The position numbers were made by a program, and so were the translations under genes. Below, in pieces: positions 9,598-18,133 of a stretch of 64,000 bases of DNA. Below the pieces are notes generated by a model. It saw only the letters and a program-made list of their open reading frames with translations, had not been told where the DNA came from and did no database searches. Numbering within the stretch: the stretch's first letter is position 1; the number at the start of each line of letters is the position of its first letter. Source of the DNA: Pseudomonas poae. GTDB lineage: Bacteria > Pseudomonadota > Gammaproteobacteria > Pseudomonadales > Pseudomonadaceae. The DNA lies in the NCBI GenBank assembly GCA_028869255.1, contig CP110972.1:4903001-4967000 (forward strand), in the 5' to 3' direction.

Positions 9598-9630
9598 AGT
9601 GTGGGTTCGAACGCACACTGCCCCTATAAT
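9598..9630 (+). promoter_or_regulatory. nadC promoter with an overlapping near-perfect palindrome
   Basis: A consensus -10 box TATAAT lies 28 bases before the nadC ATG. Immediately upstream is a 22-bp palindrome with arms AGTGTG and CACACT around GGTTCGAACG; ten of eleven positions pair. It covers the place where the poorly conserved -35 element would lie, so it is a good candidate operator. The regulator is unknown. Confidence 0.55.
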
Positions 9631-9657
9631 CGGGGCACTTTGTTTGTGGAGCCTGTT

Positions 9658-10506
9658 ATGCCGAACCTCCGTCTTGCCGACCTCACCGCCGAAATCGAAG
9701 CCAACGTGCGCCGCGCACTGCTGGAAGACATCGGCAGCGGCGACATCACTGCACAGTTGATCCCGGCCGAACGGCTGGCCACCGCCACCATCATTACCCG
9801 CGACAACGCAGTGGTCGCCGGTACAGCCTGGGTGGATGCGGTGTTCCGCCAGTTGGACCCACGGGTCGCCGTGCATTGGCAGGTGGCCGACGGGGAGCGC
9901 GTCAGCCCCAATCAGGCGCTGTTCCACCTCGAAGGCCCGGCGCGCTCGCTGCTCAGCGGCGAACGTAGCGCGCTGAATTTTCTGCAGTTGCTGTCAGGGG
10001 TGGCCACCCGCGCCCAGTATTTGGCGGACTTTGTGGCCGGCACCCAGGTCAAGTTGCTGGACACACGCAAAACCCTGCCGGGCCTGCGCCTGGCACAGAA
10101 ATACGCCGTGACCTGCGGCGGCTGCCACAACCACCGGATCGGTTTGTATGACGCGTTCCTGATCAAAGAAAACCATATCGCCGCCTGCGGCGGAATTGCC
10201 CAGGCCATCACGGCCGCCCACAAGATCGCCCCGGGCAAGCCGGTGGAAATCGAAGTGGAAAGCCTGGAGGAACTGCGCGAAGCACTGGCGGCAGGCGCCG
10301 ATATCATCATGCTGGATGAGTTGAGCCTGGACGATATGCGTGAAGCGGTGCGCCTGAACGGCGGCAAGGCCAAGCTGGAGGCCAGCGGCGGGATCAATGA
10401 AAGCACCCTGCTGCCCATCGCCGAGACCGGGGTGGACTACATCTCCATCGGGGCGATGACCAAGGATGTGAAGGCGGTGGATCTGTCGATGCGCCTCAGT
10501 ATCTGA
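9658..10506 (+). CDS. nadC: Nicotinate-nucleotide diphosphorylase (carboxylating), quinolinate phosphoribosyltransferase
   Basis: Cytoplasmic enzyme of de novo NAD synthesis: converts quinolinate and PRPP to nicotinate mononucleotide with loss of CO2. The 282-residue protein has [15 protein letters not shown] at the start, the SGVATRAQ segment, [19 protein letters not shown] with the phosphate-binding Arg and Lys, and EVEVESLEE/ASGGIN glycine-rich loop late in the barrel. The ATG at this position gives the standard length; an upstream in-frame ATG would extend into the promoter. It stands alone, facing the DUF1631 gene. Confidence 0.97.
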   Translation: MPNLRLADLTAEIEANVRRALLEDIGSGDITAQLIPAERLATATIITRDNAVVAGTAWVDAVFRQLDPRVAVHWQVADGERVSPNQALFHLEGPARSLLSGERSALNFLQLLSGVATRAQYLADFVAGTQVKLLDTRKTLPGLRLAQKYAVTCGGCHNHRIGLYDAFLIKENHIAACGGIAQAITAAHKIAPGKPVEIEVESLEELREALAAGADIIMLDELSLDDMREAVRLNGGKAKLEASGGINESTLLPIAETGVDYISIGAMTKDVKAVDLSMRLSI

Positions 10507-10521
10507 GGAGTTGCAGGCGGT

Positions 10522-10577
10522 AAGCTTCAAGCTGCAAGGGGGCTGCGTAACAACGTGCAGCTTGCAGCTTGAAACTT
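10522..10577. repeat. Long imperfect hairpin downstream of nadC
   Basis: Arms AAGCTTCAAGCTGCAAG and CTTGCAGCTTGAAACTT pair over about 17 positions with one mismatch, around a 22-base loop. It belongs to a different intergenic repeat type from the GTGGGAGC family and may end transcription of the two convergent genes. Confidence 0.6.
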
Positions 10578-10587
10578 GCAGCTGCCT

Positions 10588-10893
10588 TTAAACTACAAGG
10601 TTGTTCATCTCGCAATACTCTTCCCACTCGACATCCAGCACTTCGGCCGCCTCTTTGTGCAAGGCCAGCCGTGCCGCTTCAAACTCTTGCGGTGTCGAGG
10701 TGTACTTGAGGGTCAGCTCCCAGGGCTGGTAACCCTGGCTTTCAGCCTCGTCCTCGAATGCCCACTGAATCTGGTCGCGCTGATCATCGGCGCTCAGGTC
10801 CTTGATCTCTTCTTTAAGTTGCGGCGATTCCTCGAGGTATTTTTCGAGGGCTGCTTGATGCCGAACTTCCTGGGTCATCTCTGTCGTGGTCAT
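10588..10893 (-). CDS. DUF6388 family small acidic protein
   Basis: A 101-residue, strongly acidic, soluble protein without signal or membrane segment. I recognise the pattern as the DUF6388 family found in pseudomonads (conserved DQIQWAFEDEAESQG, PWELTLKYTS and LHKEAAEVL). No function is known to me. It lies alone between nadC and tRNA-Thr, reading convergently with nadC. Confidence 0.75.
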   Translation of the reverse strand: MTTTEMTQEVRHQAALEKYLEESPQLKEEIKDLSADDQRDQIQWAFEDEAESQGYQPWELTLKYTSTPQEFEAARLALHKEAAEVLDVEWEEYCEMNNLVV

Positions 10894-11047
10894 GTTGTTC
10901 TCTTAGATCAAGGAATGGGGATGCATCTGGGTCATCAAGGTTGCGCAGATACAAAAGAGCGGGCACGAATGCCGACTCGTCTGGCCTTCAGAACCATTCT
11001 GGGATCATCTGAAAACAGTGCTGCCTTTGTAACAGTGTTGCCTCTTT

Positions 11048-11119
11048 GCCCGAGACAGGAATCGAACCTGCGACCTTCGCGTTACGAGTGCGCTGCTCTA
11101 CCGGCTGAGCTACACGGGC
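11048..11119 (-). tRNA. tRNA-Thr (anticodon CGT)
   Basis: Read on the minus strand it folds as a 72-nt cloverleaf body with D-arm GCTC/GAGC, anticodon loop CTCGTAA giving CGT (codon ACG, threonine), and T-arm GCAGG-TTCGATT-CCTGT. Unusual points: the 3' CCA is not encoded (next bases are AAA), the acceptor stem has a T6-T67 mismatch, and the anticodon stem has G27-A43 and A31-C39 mismatches. It sits beside the pilin locus, the same neighbour as in P. aeruginosa. Confidence 0.85.
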
Positions 11120-11167
11120 GGTGGGCTAAAGCTAGCACCGCATCGGGCGTCCGGCAACTTGTGGCCC

Positions 11168-12568
11168 TCAGCGGGCGATCACGCCCTGCGCCCAGAAGCG
11201 CGGCTGCAGCAAGTTGTCATGGGCGCGCAGGTACTGCTGCTGGGCTTGCGTGATGTGAGGTACGTCGCGCACCGCGATAAATACCAACAGACCAACGGCC
11301 AAGACACTCAGGGTTTTCCAGGCAGCCCACGCCAGCGGCAAGCGTGCAGCTATCGGCGATTGCCACAGGTGCAGCGCCATCAGCCAGCCCACTACCAGCG
11401 CCAGCCAGACCTGGGAATTGGGTATCACCATCACACCGTCGACCATGGACTGCACCAGCGCACCGACCAGCGCCGCAAACAGGCACAGCCGCAGCAGGTC
11501 CACACGCTCAGCGCACAGTGCTCGCTCGCGCAGAACACCGAACGTAGCCCAGCCGCCGCGCCACGCCAGCGCCGCCACACAGACAGCCGATGGCACGCCC
11601 CATTCGCTGGCCCACTGCAGGATGGCCTGGTGCGGATGAGCGGCAATCTTGTTGGCGATATCCGCAAAATGCATCGGGCCGAAGCCCAGCCAAGGGCGCT
11701 CGAGGAGCATTTGCCACGCCTGCCACCAAATCAGCCCACGGCCCGACAGCGAGGTGGTGAGGCGATCAGCCGCGTCATCCGAGACCTCAACCCCCAGGTA
11801 ACCGGCCAACACCGTGAAGACCAGCCAATACAGCAGCAGACCGACCAGCACCGCGGCCAGCTGCCAGCCCAGCCAGCGCCGCCCCCAGGGCCCCAGCACC
11901 GCCAGCACCACGCCTGCCGCGCCCATGCCCAGCCACGTACCGCGCGTGCCGCCACTGATCGCGATCATCCACCAGACACACAGCAACGCGAACACCGCGC
12001 CTCTTAGAGGGCGGGAAAGTGTGGGCAACAACAAGGGCAGCGCCAGCAGCGGCAGGGTGAACGTCTGGAACTGGCCGTAAAAGCGCTTGTTGGAAAAGCC
12101 GGACAGCAATATTTCAGGGTCCAGTACCCGCTCTGCGCTGGTGAAGGCCAGCGCACCGGCATACAGGTACTGGATGGACTTGATCAGGCACAACAACAGC
12201 ACCAGCAGGATCAGAACACGATCCAGCGGCTCACCGCCATGGCGCCGCAGCACCGCAAACGCCACGGCGATCGCCGCGCAAGCGACAAACAACGCCACTT
12301 CGGCAAGCGCCCAAAGCGGCTGATGGGCCAGTGCCGAAGACACCAGGCCCAACCCGATAACCAGCGCCAGGCCCAGCGCCGTGGGCCGATCCACCAACCG
12401 CTCCACCGGGCAGACCGACAGCCCATACAGCACCGCACACACTGCGATGGCAATCTGCAGCGTTCGCTGCACGTCATGCCCGCCGAATGGCGCACTTACC
12501 CCTGTAACCAGCAAACACACCGCTACCACCAGGAAAACACTGCCGCGCTGCTGTACGGATAACGACAT
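11168..12568 (-). CDS. Wzy_C / O-antigen ligase-like membrane protein, probable pilin glycosyltransferase (TfpO/PilO type)
   Basis: Polytopic membrane protein of 466 residues with about ten to twelve hydrophobic segments. The Wzy_C signature region is visible around residues 270-320: a large periplasmic loop with GRGLIWWQAWQMLLERPWLG and HPHQAILQWASEWGVPS, the arginine/histidine pattern of WaaL- and PglL-type oligosaccharide transferases. It lies directly downstream of pilA and next to tRNA-Thr, the place of the pilin O-oligosaccharyltransferase TfpO (PilO) in group I P. aeruginosa strains, so transfer of an O-antigen unit to PilA is the best guess. It could instead be an unrelated ligase. 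Confidence 0.75.
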   Translation of the reverse strand: MSLSVQQRGSVFLVVAVCLLVTGVSAPFGGHDVQRTLQIAIAVCAVLYGLSVCPVERLVDRPTALGLALVIGLGLVSSALAHQPLWALAEVALFVACAAIAVAFAVLRRHGGEPLDRVLILLVLLLCLIKSIQYLYAGALAFTSAERVLDPEILLSGFSNKRFYGQFQTFTLPLLALPLLLPTLSRPLRGAVFALLCVWWMIAISGGTRGTWLGMGAAGVVLAVLGPWGRRWLGWQLAAVLVGLLLYWLVFTVLAGYLGVEVSDDAADRLTTSLSGRGLIWWQAWQMLLERPWLGFGPMHFADIANKIAAHPHQAILQWASEWGVPSAVCVAALAWRGGWATFGVLRERALCAERVDLLRLCLFAALVGALVQSMVDGVMVIPNSQVWLALVVGWLMALHLWQSPIAARLPLAWAAWKTLSVLAVGLLVFIAVRDVPHITQAQQQYLRAHDNLLQPRFWAQGVIAR

Positions 12569-12603
12569 CGGCCACCTCTACGTCCATGTGGATGGTTTAG
12601 CAG

Positions 12604-13017
12604 TTATGCCCCGTCGGCGCCGCAACCTTTGGCTGCATATTTTGCGTCGGCGGTTGTGGTGCATTTCCAGCCAGTGGTGGCGTTGCGCGTGAGGCTGATG
12701 GTCTTGCCCAGCACCGGCGCCGGGGCGTCGAGTATTTCGCAACTGATGGAGCCCGCGCCCGTGGCAACGTCGCCTGCCACGTCGATTTTGCAGTTGGCGG
12801 TGGGGCTGGTGCCGCCGATCAATGCCAGGGTGGGGACGGTGCCCTGGTTGAGGGTGTCTTCGTAACCGGCCTTCAACGCGCTGATTTCAGCCAGGCCGGC
12901 GGTGAACTTGGCCTTGGCCTGGTGGGTGGTGTACATGGGCAGGCCGATGGTGGCCAAAATGCCGATGATCGCCACGACGATCAATAACTCGATCAAGGTG
13001 AAGCCTTTTTGACGCAT
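12604..13017 (-). CDS. pilA: Major type IV pilin PilA
   Basis: Structural subunit of type IVa pili. The ATG gives a 5-residue leader MRQKG before the mature N terminus [22 protein letters not shown], with the essential Glu5 of the mature protein; GGAG lies about ten bases upstream. A GTG three codons earlier is an alternative start. The 137-residue precursor has four cysteines in its globular part, the last two (GWKC and KGCGADGA) able to form the C-terminal disulfide loop. The C terminus ends in Ala, not the Ser that is glycosylated in P. aeruginosa group I pilins. It is divergent from pilC. Confidence 0.93.
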   Translation of the reverse strand: MRQKGFTLIELLIVVAIIGILATIGLPMYTTHQAKAKFTAGLAEISALKAGYEDTLNQGTVPTLALIGGTSPTANCKIDVAGDVATGAGSISCEILDAPAPVLGKTISLTRNATTGWKCTTTADAKYAAKGCGADGA

Positions 13018-13148
13018 CACATTCACTCTCCAGAATAGAACTTATGACAAGGCGCTTCCTGCGCCCCGTATCGTGCAGCGGCACCAGTGTACTCATCCGC
13101 AAGCGGTCAATCGCGCCCAAGTCGCACATTCTGACATTTTATCCTTGA

Positions 13149-13162
13149 GCAAGCGCCAGCCC
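13149..13162 (-). promoter_or_regulatory. Possible sigma-54 promoter for pilA
   Basis: On the minus strand the bases GGGCTGGCGCTTGC carry GG and GC dinucleotides separated by ten bases and end in TTGC, as in -24/-12 elements. It is about 130 bp upstream of the pilA start. pilA is RpoN-dependent in P. aeruginosa, which supports the reading, but the -24 box is only partly conserved. Confidence 0.35.
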
Positions 13163-13219
13163 GAATCCGTCACCTGACTAAGCTATAAATCTTCGACGAC
13201 CTGAGTGCGGAACCGCGAC

Positions 13220-14428
13220 ATGAACCACGCCTCGACGATTTACGCCTGGGAAGGCATCAACCGCAAAGGACGCAAAGTGTCCGGGCGAACCAGCGGGCAG
13301 AGCCCCGCCATGATCAAGGCGCAACTGCGCCAGCGAGGCATCAGCCCCGGGCGGGTGCGCAAGAAATCCCCGATGCTGGTGAACTTCACCTCGCCGATAA
13401 AACCGGCGGACATCACCCTGTTCACGCGCCAACTGGCCACGCTATTGAAGGCCGGGATTGCCCTGTTGCAAGCCTTCGACATCATCAGCGAAGGCTTCGA
13501 CCATCGCTCCATGCGTGCGCTGGTGCAGGGTTTGAAACAGGATATCGCCGCCGGCACCAGCCTGACCGAGGCGTTGCGCAAATACCCGCGCCACTTCGAT
13601 GACTTGTACTGCAGCCTGGTGGCTGCCGGCGAACACGCTGGGGCGCTGGAAACCTTGCTGGAACGCGTGGCGATCCATCGGGAAAAAAGCCAACAGCTCA
13701 CAGCCAGAATCAAAAAAGCCATGACCTACCCGACCGCCGTGCTGGTGGTGGCCAGCCTGGTCACCGGCGTGCTGTTGATCCACGTAGTGCCGCAGTTCAA
13801 GGCCCTGTTCGCCGGGGTCGGCGCCGAGCTGCCCGGGCTGACCTTGCGGGTCATCGGGTTGTCCGAGTTCATGCAGCACGCCTGGTGGATGCTGGCGTTG
13901 GGCCTGGGCTCGGGCGCCCTGGGGCTGCGGCATGCCTATCGCACCGGCGTCGGTTTTCGCCACTGGCTGGACGCCGGTTTGTTGAAAGTGCCGCTGGCAG
14001 GCAAACTGCTGCAAAAATCCGCAGTGGCCCGCTATGCCCGCACGCTGTCCACCACCTTTGCCGCAGGTGTCCCACTGGTGCAAGCGCTGGGCTGCGTGGC
14101 GGGTGCCGCAGGTTCAGGGCCGTTCAAACAGGCGATCGAGCATATGCGACACGATGTATCTACCGGCATGCCGCTGAATCAATCCATGGCCGACTGCGGC
14201 CTGTTTCCCCGCATGGCGATACAGATGACGGCGATCGGCGAAGAGTCCGGCACGCTTGACCGCATGCTGGAGAAAGTCGCCAGCCACTACGAGACCGAGG
14301 TCGACGATCAGGTCGATAACCTCACACGCTTGATGGAGCCACTGCTCATGGTGCTGCTGGGGGGCATTGTCACGGTACTGGTCATCGCCATGTACTTGCC
14401 GGTCTTCCAACTGGGGAGTGCGTTTTGA
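13220..14428 (+). CDS. pilC: Type IV pilus inner-membrane platform protein PilC
   Basis: GspF/PilC family platform protein that couples the cytoplasmic assembly ATPases to the pilus. The 402-residue protein has the duplicated GspF domain: first copy beginning PADITLFTRQLATLLKAGIALLQAFDI, second copy around AVARYARTLSTTFAAGVPLVQAL, with three hydrophobic spans and the C-terminal LLMVLLGGIVTVLVIAMYLPVFQL. I chose the ATG giving MNHASTIYAWEG; a GTG five codons earlier is also possible. pilB, which precedes pilC in P. aeruginosa, is not present; only 200 bp separate pilA from pilC. Its stop overlaps the pilD start. Confidence 0.94.
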   Translation: MNHASTIYAWEGINRKGRKVSGRTSGQSPAMIKAQLRQRGISPGRVRKKSPMLVNFTSPIKPADITLFTRQLATLLKAGIALLQAFDIISEGFDHRSMRALVQGLKQDIAAGTSLTEALRKYPRHFDDLYCSLVAAGEHAGALETLLERVAIHREKSQQLTARIKKAMTYPTAVLVVASLVTGVLLIHVVPQFKALFAGVGAELPGLTLRVIGLSEFMQHAWWMLALGLGSGALGLRHAYRTGVGFRHWLDAGLLKVPLAGKLLQKSAVARYARTLSTTFAAGVPLVQALGCVAGAAGSGPFKQAIEHMRHDVSTGMPLNQSMADCGLFPRMAIQMTAIGEESGTLDRMLEKVASHYETEVDDQVDNLTRLMEPLLMVLLGGIVTVLVIAMYLPVFQLGSAF

Positions 14429-15291
14429 GCCTGTTGTTCAGTGAATACCCTTGGGCCTTTGTCGTGATGGCGTGCGTACTGGGGCTGATTGTCGGCAGTT
14501 TTCTCAACGTGCTGGTGTGGCGCCTGCCGAAAATGCTTGAGCGCGAATGGCGTGCCCAGGCCCATGAAGTGCTCGGTTTGCCGGCAGAACCTGCCGGGCC
14601 GACCTATAACCTGATGCGGCCCAACTCCTGCTGCCCGCGCTGCGATCATCCGATTCGCCCGTGGGAAAATATCCCGCTGCTCAGCTATTTATTCCTCAGA
14701 GGCCGTTGCGCCCACTGCCAGGGTGCGATCAGCGCCCGCTATCCGCTGACCGAACTGGCGTGCGGATTGATCTCTGCGCTGGTGGCCTGGCATTTCGGCT
14801 TCGGCTGGCAAGCGGCAGCGGTGATGATCGTGAGTTGGGGGCTGCTGGCGATGAGCCTGATCGATATGGACCACCAGTTGCTGCCGGATGTGCTGGTGCT
14901 GCCGTTGCTGTGGCTGGGGCTGATCGTGAATGGCTTCGACCTGTTGACGACATTGCCGGATGCCCTGTGGGGCGCGGTGATCGGCTACATGAGCTTGTGG
15001 ACCGTGTTCTGGCTGTTCAAGCTGGCTACCGGCAAGGATGGCATGGGCCATGGGGACTTCAAGTTACTGGCACTGCTCGGTGCCTGGGGCGGTTGGCAGA
15101 TTCTGCCGATGACGTTGTTGATGTCGTCACTGGTGGGCGTGTTTGCGGGGCTGATCCTGATGCGTTTGCGCAAGACTCACGCCTCGGCACCCATGCCGTT
15201 TGGTCCATATCTGGCGATTGCCGGCTGGATTGCATTGCTCTGGGGTGGTCAAATAACCGACTTCTATTTGCAGTCTGTCGGTTTCAGATGA
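14425..15291 (+). CDS. pilD: Prepilin leader peptidase / N-methyltransferase PilD
   Basis: Inner-membrane aspartic protease that cleaves the leader from type IV prepilins and type II pseudopilins and N-methylates the new terminus. The 288-residue protein shows the zinc-type cysteine motif [20 protein letters not shown] ... GRCAHC and the catalytic aspartates in [12 protein letters not shown] and [19 protein letters not shown]. The start is TTG, overlapping the pilC stop (TTGA), as expected for coupled translation. It also processes minor pilins and possibly secretion pseudopilins, which would explain its retention even if pili are not made. Confidence 0.96.
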   Translation: MSLLFSEYPWAFVVMACVLGLIVGSFLNVLVWRLPKMLEREWRAQAHEVLGLPAEPAGPTYNLMRPNSCCPRCDHPIRPWENIPLLSYLFLRGRCAHCQGAISARYPLTELACGLISALVAWHFGFGWQAAAVMIVSWGLLAMSLIDMDHQLLPDVLVLPLLWLGLIVNGFDLLTTLPDALWGAVIGYMSLWTVFWLFKLATGKDGMGHGDFKLLALLGAWGGWQILPMTLLMSSLVGVFAGLILMRLRKTHASAPMPFGPYLAIAGWIALLWGGQITDFYLQSVGFR

Positions 15292-15911
15292 CCACTTCTG
15301 TTGCAACACCCTGGATTCTTGGCCTGACTGGCGGCATCGGCAGCGGCAAAAGCGCGGCGGCCCAGCACTTTATCGACCTGGGCATTGACCTGGTGGACGC
15401 CGATCACGCGGCCCGTTGGGTGGTCGAACCCGGCCGCCCGGCGCTGGCACGTATCGCCGAGCATTTTGGCGCCGGTGTATTGCAGCCTGACGGCCAACTG
15501 GACCGCGCCGCCCTGCGCAAGCTGATCTTTGAAGTACCCGAGGAGCGCCGCTGGCTCGAAGCGTTGCTGCACCCGTTGATCGGCGAGGAGATTCGCAGCC
15601 ATCTGGCCCGCGCCCGGTCGCCTTATGCGATTCTGGTGTCGCCGTTGCTGATCGAGTCCGGGCAGTACAGCATGACCCAGCGCATCCTGGTGATCGACGT
15701 GCCGCAATCACTGCAGATTCAGCGTACCCTGCAGCGCGACGGCATCAGCGAACAGCAAGTGCAGGCGATCCTCAAGGCGCAGTCCAGCCGCGAAGACCGC
15801 CTGAACCATGCCGATGACGTGCTGGTCAATGACCAGGACCTCGCCTGGCTGCACAGCGAGGTCGAGCGACTGCACCACTTTTACCTTACTTTGCGTGGAG
15901 GCCGATCATGA
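15288..15911 (+). CDS. coaE: Dephospho-CoA kinase
   Basis: Catalyses the last step of coenzyme A synthesis, ATP-dependent phosphorylation of the ribose 3'-OH of dephospho-CoA. The 207-residue protein begins after a short tail with the Walker [14 protein letters not shown], has the DADHAAR substrate segment, and ends with the helical lid region; length is normal. ATG overlaps the pilD stop (ATGA). A much longer reading frame upstream lies inside pilD and was discarded. Confidence 0.96.
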   Translation: MTTSVATPWILGLTGGIGSGKSAAAQHFIDLGIDLVDADHAARWVVEPGRPALARIAEHFGAGVLQPDGQLDRAALRKLIFEVPEERRWLEALLHPLIGEEIRSHLARARSPYAILVSPLLIESGQYSMTQRILVIDVPQSLQIQRTLQRDGISEQQVQAILKAQSSREDRLNHADDVLVNDQDLAWLHSEVERLHHFYLTLRGGRS

Positions 15912-16108
15912 GCCAACCCTTGACCGTCGACTGCCCAACCTGCGGTGCACCCGTGGAATGGAAAGCGACCAACCTCAACCGGCCGTTCTGCTCGGACCGC
16001 TGCAAACTTATCGACCTGGGTGCCTGGGCCGCTGAGGAACATAAGATCCCGGTAGCGCCGGACGCTGAAGACGAGCTGTTTTCCGAAGACCTGCCGCCGC
16101 GCCATTAA
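15908..16108 (+). CDS. yacG: DNA gyrase inhibitor YacG, zinc-finger protein
   Basis: Small cytoplasmic protein (66 residues) that in E. coli binds GyrB and blocks DNA binding. The zinc finger is CPTC (residues 10-13) plus CSDRC (28-32), followed by the conserved [15 protein letters not shown]. Start overlaps the coaE stop by four bases; it ends the pilC-pilD-coaE-yacG chain. Its stop overlaps that of the convergent small gene. Confidence 0.93.
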   Translation: MSQPLTVDCPTCGAPVEWKATNLNRPFCSDRCKLIDLGAWAAEEHKIPVAPDAEDELFSEDLPPRH

Positions 16109-16320
16109 GGCCGCATAAAGGCATATTCCTGCTGGTCGTCGAGGTTTTCTGCAAGGTATTGCAGCTCGTCGGCCAGGTCTTCGAAACTGCGCACGCCCTT
16201 GCTCTGCTGCACCACTGCGCTAAGCATGGCGCGCAGGGTCAAGCCCGGGTCAAAGCCGATTTCCTGTGCCGCGTCCTGGCTTCTGCGCAACTCCTGCCGT
16301 GCCCATTCATACACACTCAT
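16105..16320 (-). CDS. Conserved hypothetical small protein
   Basis: A 71-residue soluble acidic helical protein starting [21 protein letters not shown] recognise it only as a conserved pseudomonad protein found after yacG. No motif, signal or membrane segment is visible. The ATG chosen fits the conserved start; a 14-residue upstream extension in frame lacks a ribosome site. It converges on yacG with a four-base overlap. Confidence 0.65.
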   Translation of the reverse strand: MSVYEWARQELRRSQDAAQEIGFDPGLTLRAMLSAVVQQSKGVRSFEDLADELQYLAENLDDQQEYAFMRP

Positions 16321-16395
16321 GATCGGTGCTCCCACCTTGCCTGGGTAAATTTCGCAGAGCATGAGCCCGCCTGGCCACGCGGGATTTGATCTGGG

Positions 16396-17085
16396 TCAAC
16401 GCTGCGAATCATCATCCTTCCAGGGGGCCGAGAGGTAGCGCGTGCGGTTGAACGTCTCCAGCCATTCCGGACAAAACACCACCAGGGCGCTGATCACCAT
16501 GCCGTTGATAAAGGCCTCGGGAAAGATGATCAGCCACAGATAACCGATAAAGTCCTCCAGCCATTCCGGCATGGCGAAGCGGCCGTCGAACCACAGCAGG
16601 CCCAGCGCCGCCAACAGGCACAACAACGCCGACAGCGCGGCGGCGAAAAAGCCGGAACAGAAGATGTAAACGAAGGGGTTGCGCGGTTGCGCCCGCTCTA
16701 CCAGCAGCGCGCAGCCTTCGGTAACCAGCACCGGCAACCCGACCAACAGCAGGCCGTTGACGCCAAGGGCTGCCAGGTCCTGACGCCCCAGCGCCATCAA
16801 GCCAAGCTGCGCGGCAAACCCACCGACAATCGCCAGCGGCCAATCCAGCAGCAAGGTCACGGCCGTCATGCCGATAAAGTGGTAGGAAACGCCGGTATCG
16901 AAATCACGCCGCACCAGCCACAACATGAACAAGGCGAACACCGTGCCGAACAGCAAGTGCTGGCGCCGCCGGTCGGCAAACAACTCGACCCAAGGCGAGC
17001 GCAGGATGGCCCATAGCAACAGCGGCGCGTACAGCAGCCAGCCGATGCCGAGGGTTTCCGGTGCCAGAACAGCGGCGCTGATCAC
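16396..17085 (-). CDS. CbiM-like energy-coupling factor transporter permease
   Basis: Integral membrane protein of 229 residues with about seven hydrophobic segments. It resembles the CbiM/NikM substrate-capture family through the FDTGVSYHFIGMTAVTLLLDWPLAIVGG and FPEAFINGMVISALVVF patterns. No ATPase (CbiO/NikO) or CbiQ gene lies nearby, so the partner module must be elsewhere or the protein works alone. In pseudomonads it is commonly annotated just so. Metal specificity (cobalt or nickel) cannot be told: the N-terminal metal-binding Met-His start typical of CbiM is missing. Confidence 0.72.
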   Translation of the reverse strand: MISAAVLAPETLGIGWLLYAPLLLWAILRSPWVELFADRRRQHLLFGTVFALFMLWLVRRDFDTGVSYHFIGMTAVTLLLDWPLAIVGGFAAQLGLMALGRQDLAALGVNGLLLVGLPVLVTEGCALLVERAQPRNPFVYIFCSGFFAAALSALLCLLAALGLLWFDGRFAMPEWLEDFIGYLWLIIFPEAFINGMVISALVVFCPEWLETFNRTRYLSAPWKDDDSQR

Positions 17086-17214
17086 GCTTGCAACCCCTTC
17101 ACACTAAGCCTCACCACACACCTCATCCTTGGGTTTGCTATCGAGCGACCAGTCTACACCGACGCTTTAAAGCAAGACTTCCTACAGTCATCATTTGAAC
17201 GCTAAGCTGCCAAT

Positions 17215-17844
17215 ATGGATGACTCAGATTACTTGCGCCTGCTCACCGTAGCAGCCGAACAAGCCAACGCGTTCCTGTCCAATGCCCGCAAATGGGAGCG
17301 TGAGCGTTGGGTCTGCCAGCGCCTGTTGCAAGGCTTGAACGTGCCCTACCGTGCCGAAGAGTTTCATGCCGCCGGGCAAGAGCCGCCGGACGTGCTGTTT
17401 CGCGATGCCAGTTTCGAGGTATTTTTCGTGCTGGATGAAGGCCGACGACTGAACGACGAATGGCGCGATGAGTTGCTGCGTCGGCGCAGTGCGTTCTCCC
17501 TGAGCCAACTGGTGCGGCGCGAAGCCAAGCCGCGGCGCATTCCGGCGCATGAATTTTTGCTGCGACTGGCGCCAACCCTGCGCAAAAAGGCGCACAACTA
17601 CAAAGAGCGCGGGATGGACCTGGGTGAGTTGGATATCGTCGCCTTCACCAGCCTCAAACGCGAAGTACTGGACCTCAACAGCCACTTCCCGCCCCCCACC
17701 GAATACCTGCGCCAGGGCTGGCGCTCGCTGTCGCTGGTGGGGCCGACCTTTGCGCGGGTGTTGTTCGCGCATCCGGACGCGCCGGATTTCTTGCGCAACA
17801 ACCTGGGGCGCAGCATAGTGTTCGATGTGGGCATCAGCCTCTGA
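17215..17844 (+). CDS. DUF1780 domain-containing protein
   Basis: Cytoplasmic protein of 209 residues, start MDDSDYLRLLTVAAEQANAF. It matches my memory of the DUF1780 family; the ARKWERERWVCQRLLQGL and PPDVLFRDASFEVFFVLDEGRRLNDEW segments suggest a restriction-endonuclease-like fold, but I cannot name catalytic residues with certainty. Function unknown. It is followed by a DUF3094 gene and ndh on the same strand. Confidence 0.78.
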   Translation: MDDSDYLRLLTVAAEQANAFLSNARKWERERWVCQRLLQGLNVPYRAEEFHAAGQEPPDVLFRDASFEVFFVLDEGRRLNDEWRDELLRRRSAFSLSQLVRREAKPRRIPAHEFLLRLAPTLRKKAHNYKERGMDLGELDIVAFTSLKREVLDLNSHFPPPTEYLRQGWRSLSLVGPTFARVLFAHPDAPDFLRNNLGRSIVFDVGISL

Positions 17845-17899
17845 TCCCCCGGACTGTAACGTGGCGCCCTTCAGCAACGTCTACCTGACGAGGCCTTAT

Positions 17900-18073
17900 A
17901 TGACCAGCCGCCTGAACCCCGATGACCAACAGCATGTCGAAGAGTACCTGCAACTCTCCCAGAACCGAGTCGAGCGCAAGCCTTTCCGGCCGTGGCTGCT
18001 CCTTGGTGTGGTGCTTGTAGTGGTGGTCGGGCTCGGTCTGCTGAGCCGCCTTTTGAGTTACCTGACGCTATGA
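17900..18073 (+). CDS. DUF3094 family single-span membrane protein
   Basis: A 57-residue protein with a charged N-terminal half (LNPDDQQHVEEYLQL) and one C-terminal membrane span (PWLLLGVVLVVVVGLGLLSR). This layout is the DUF3094 family known from pseudomonads upstream of ndh. It could be a small membrane-associated partner; nothing more can be said. It lies 60 bases before ndh. Confidence 0.72.
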   Translation: MTSRLNPDDQQHVEEYLQLSQNRVERKPFRPWLLLGVVLVVVVGLGLLSRLLSYLTL

Positions 18074-18133
18074 GCTGCCTGGCGCTCGCGGGGGTAACTG
18101 CTCCGATTTCTTTTAGCCTTGCGAGATATCCCC

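Noticed and set aside
14661..15287. Upstream extension of coaE inside pilD
   Set aside because: The translation before [12 protein letters not shown] is arginine-rich shadow of pilD; the ATGA overlap start gives normal CoaE length.
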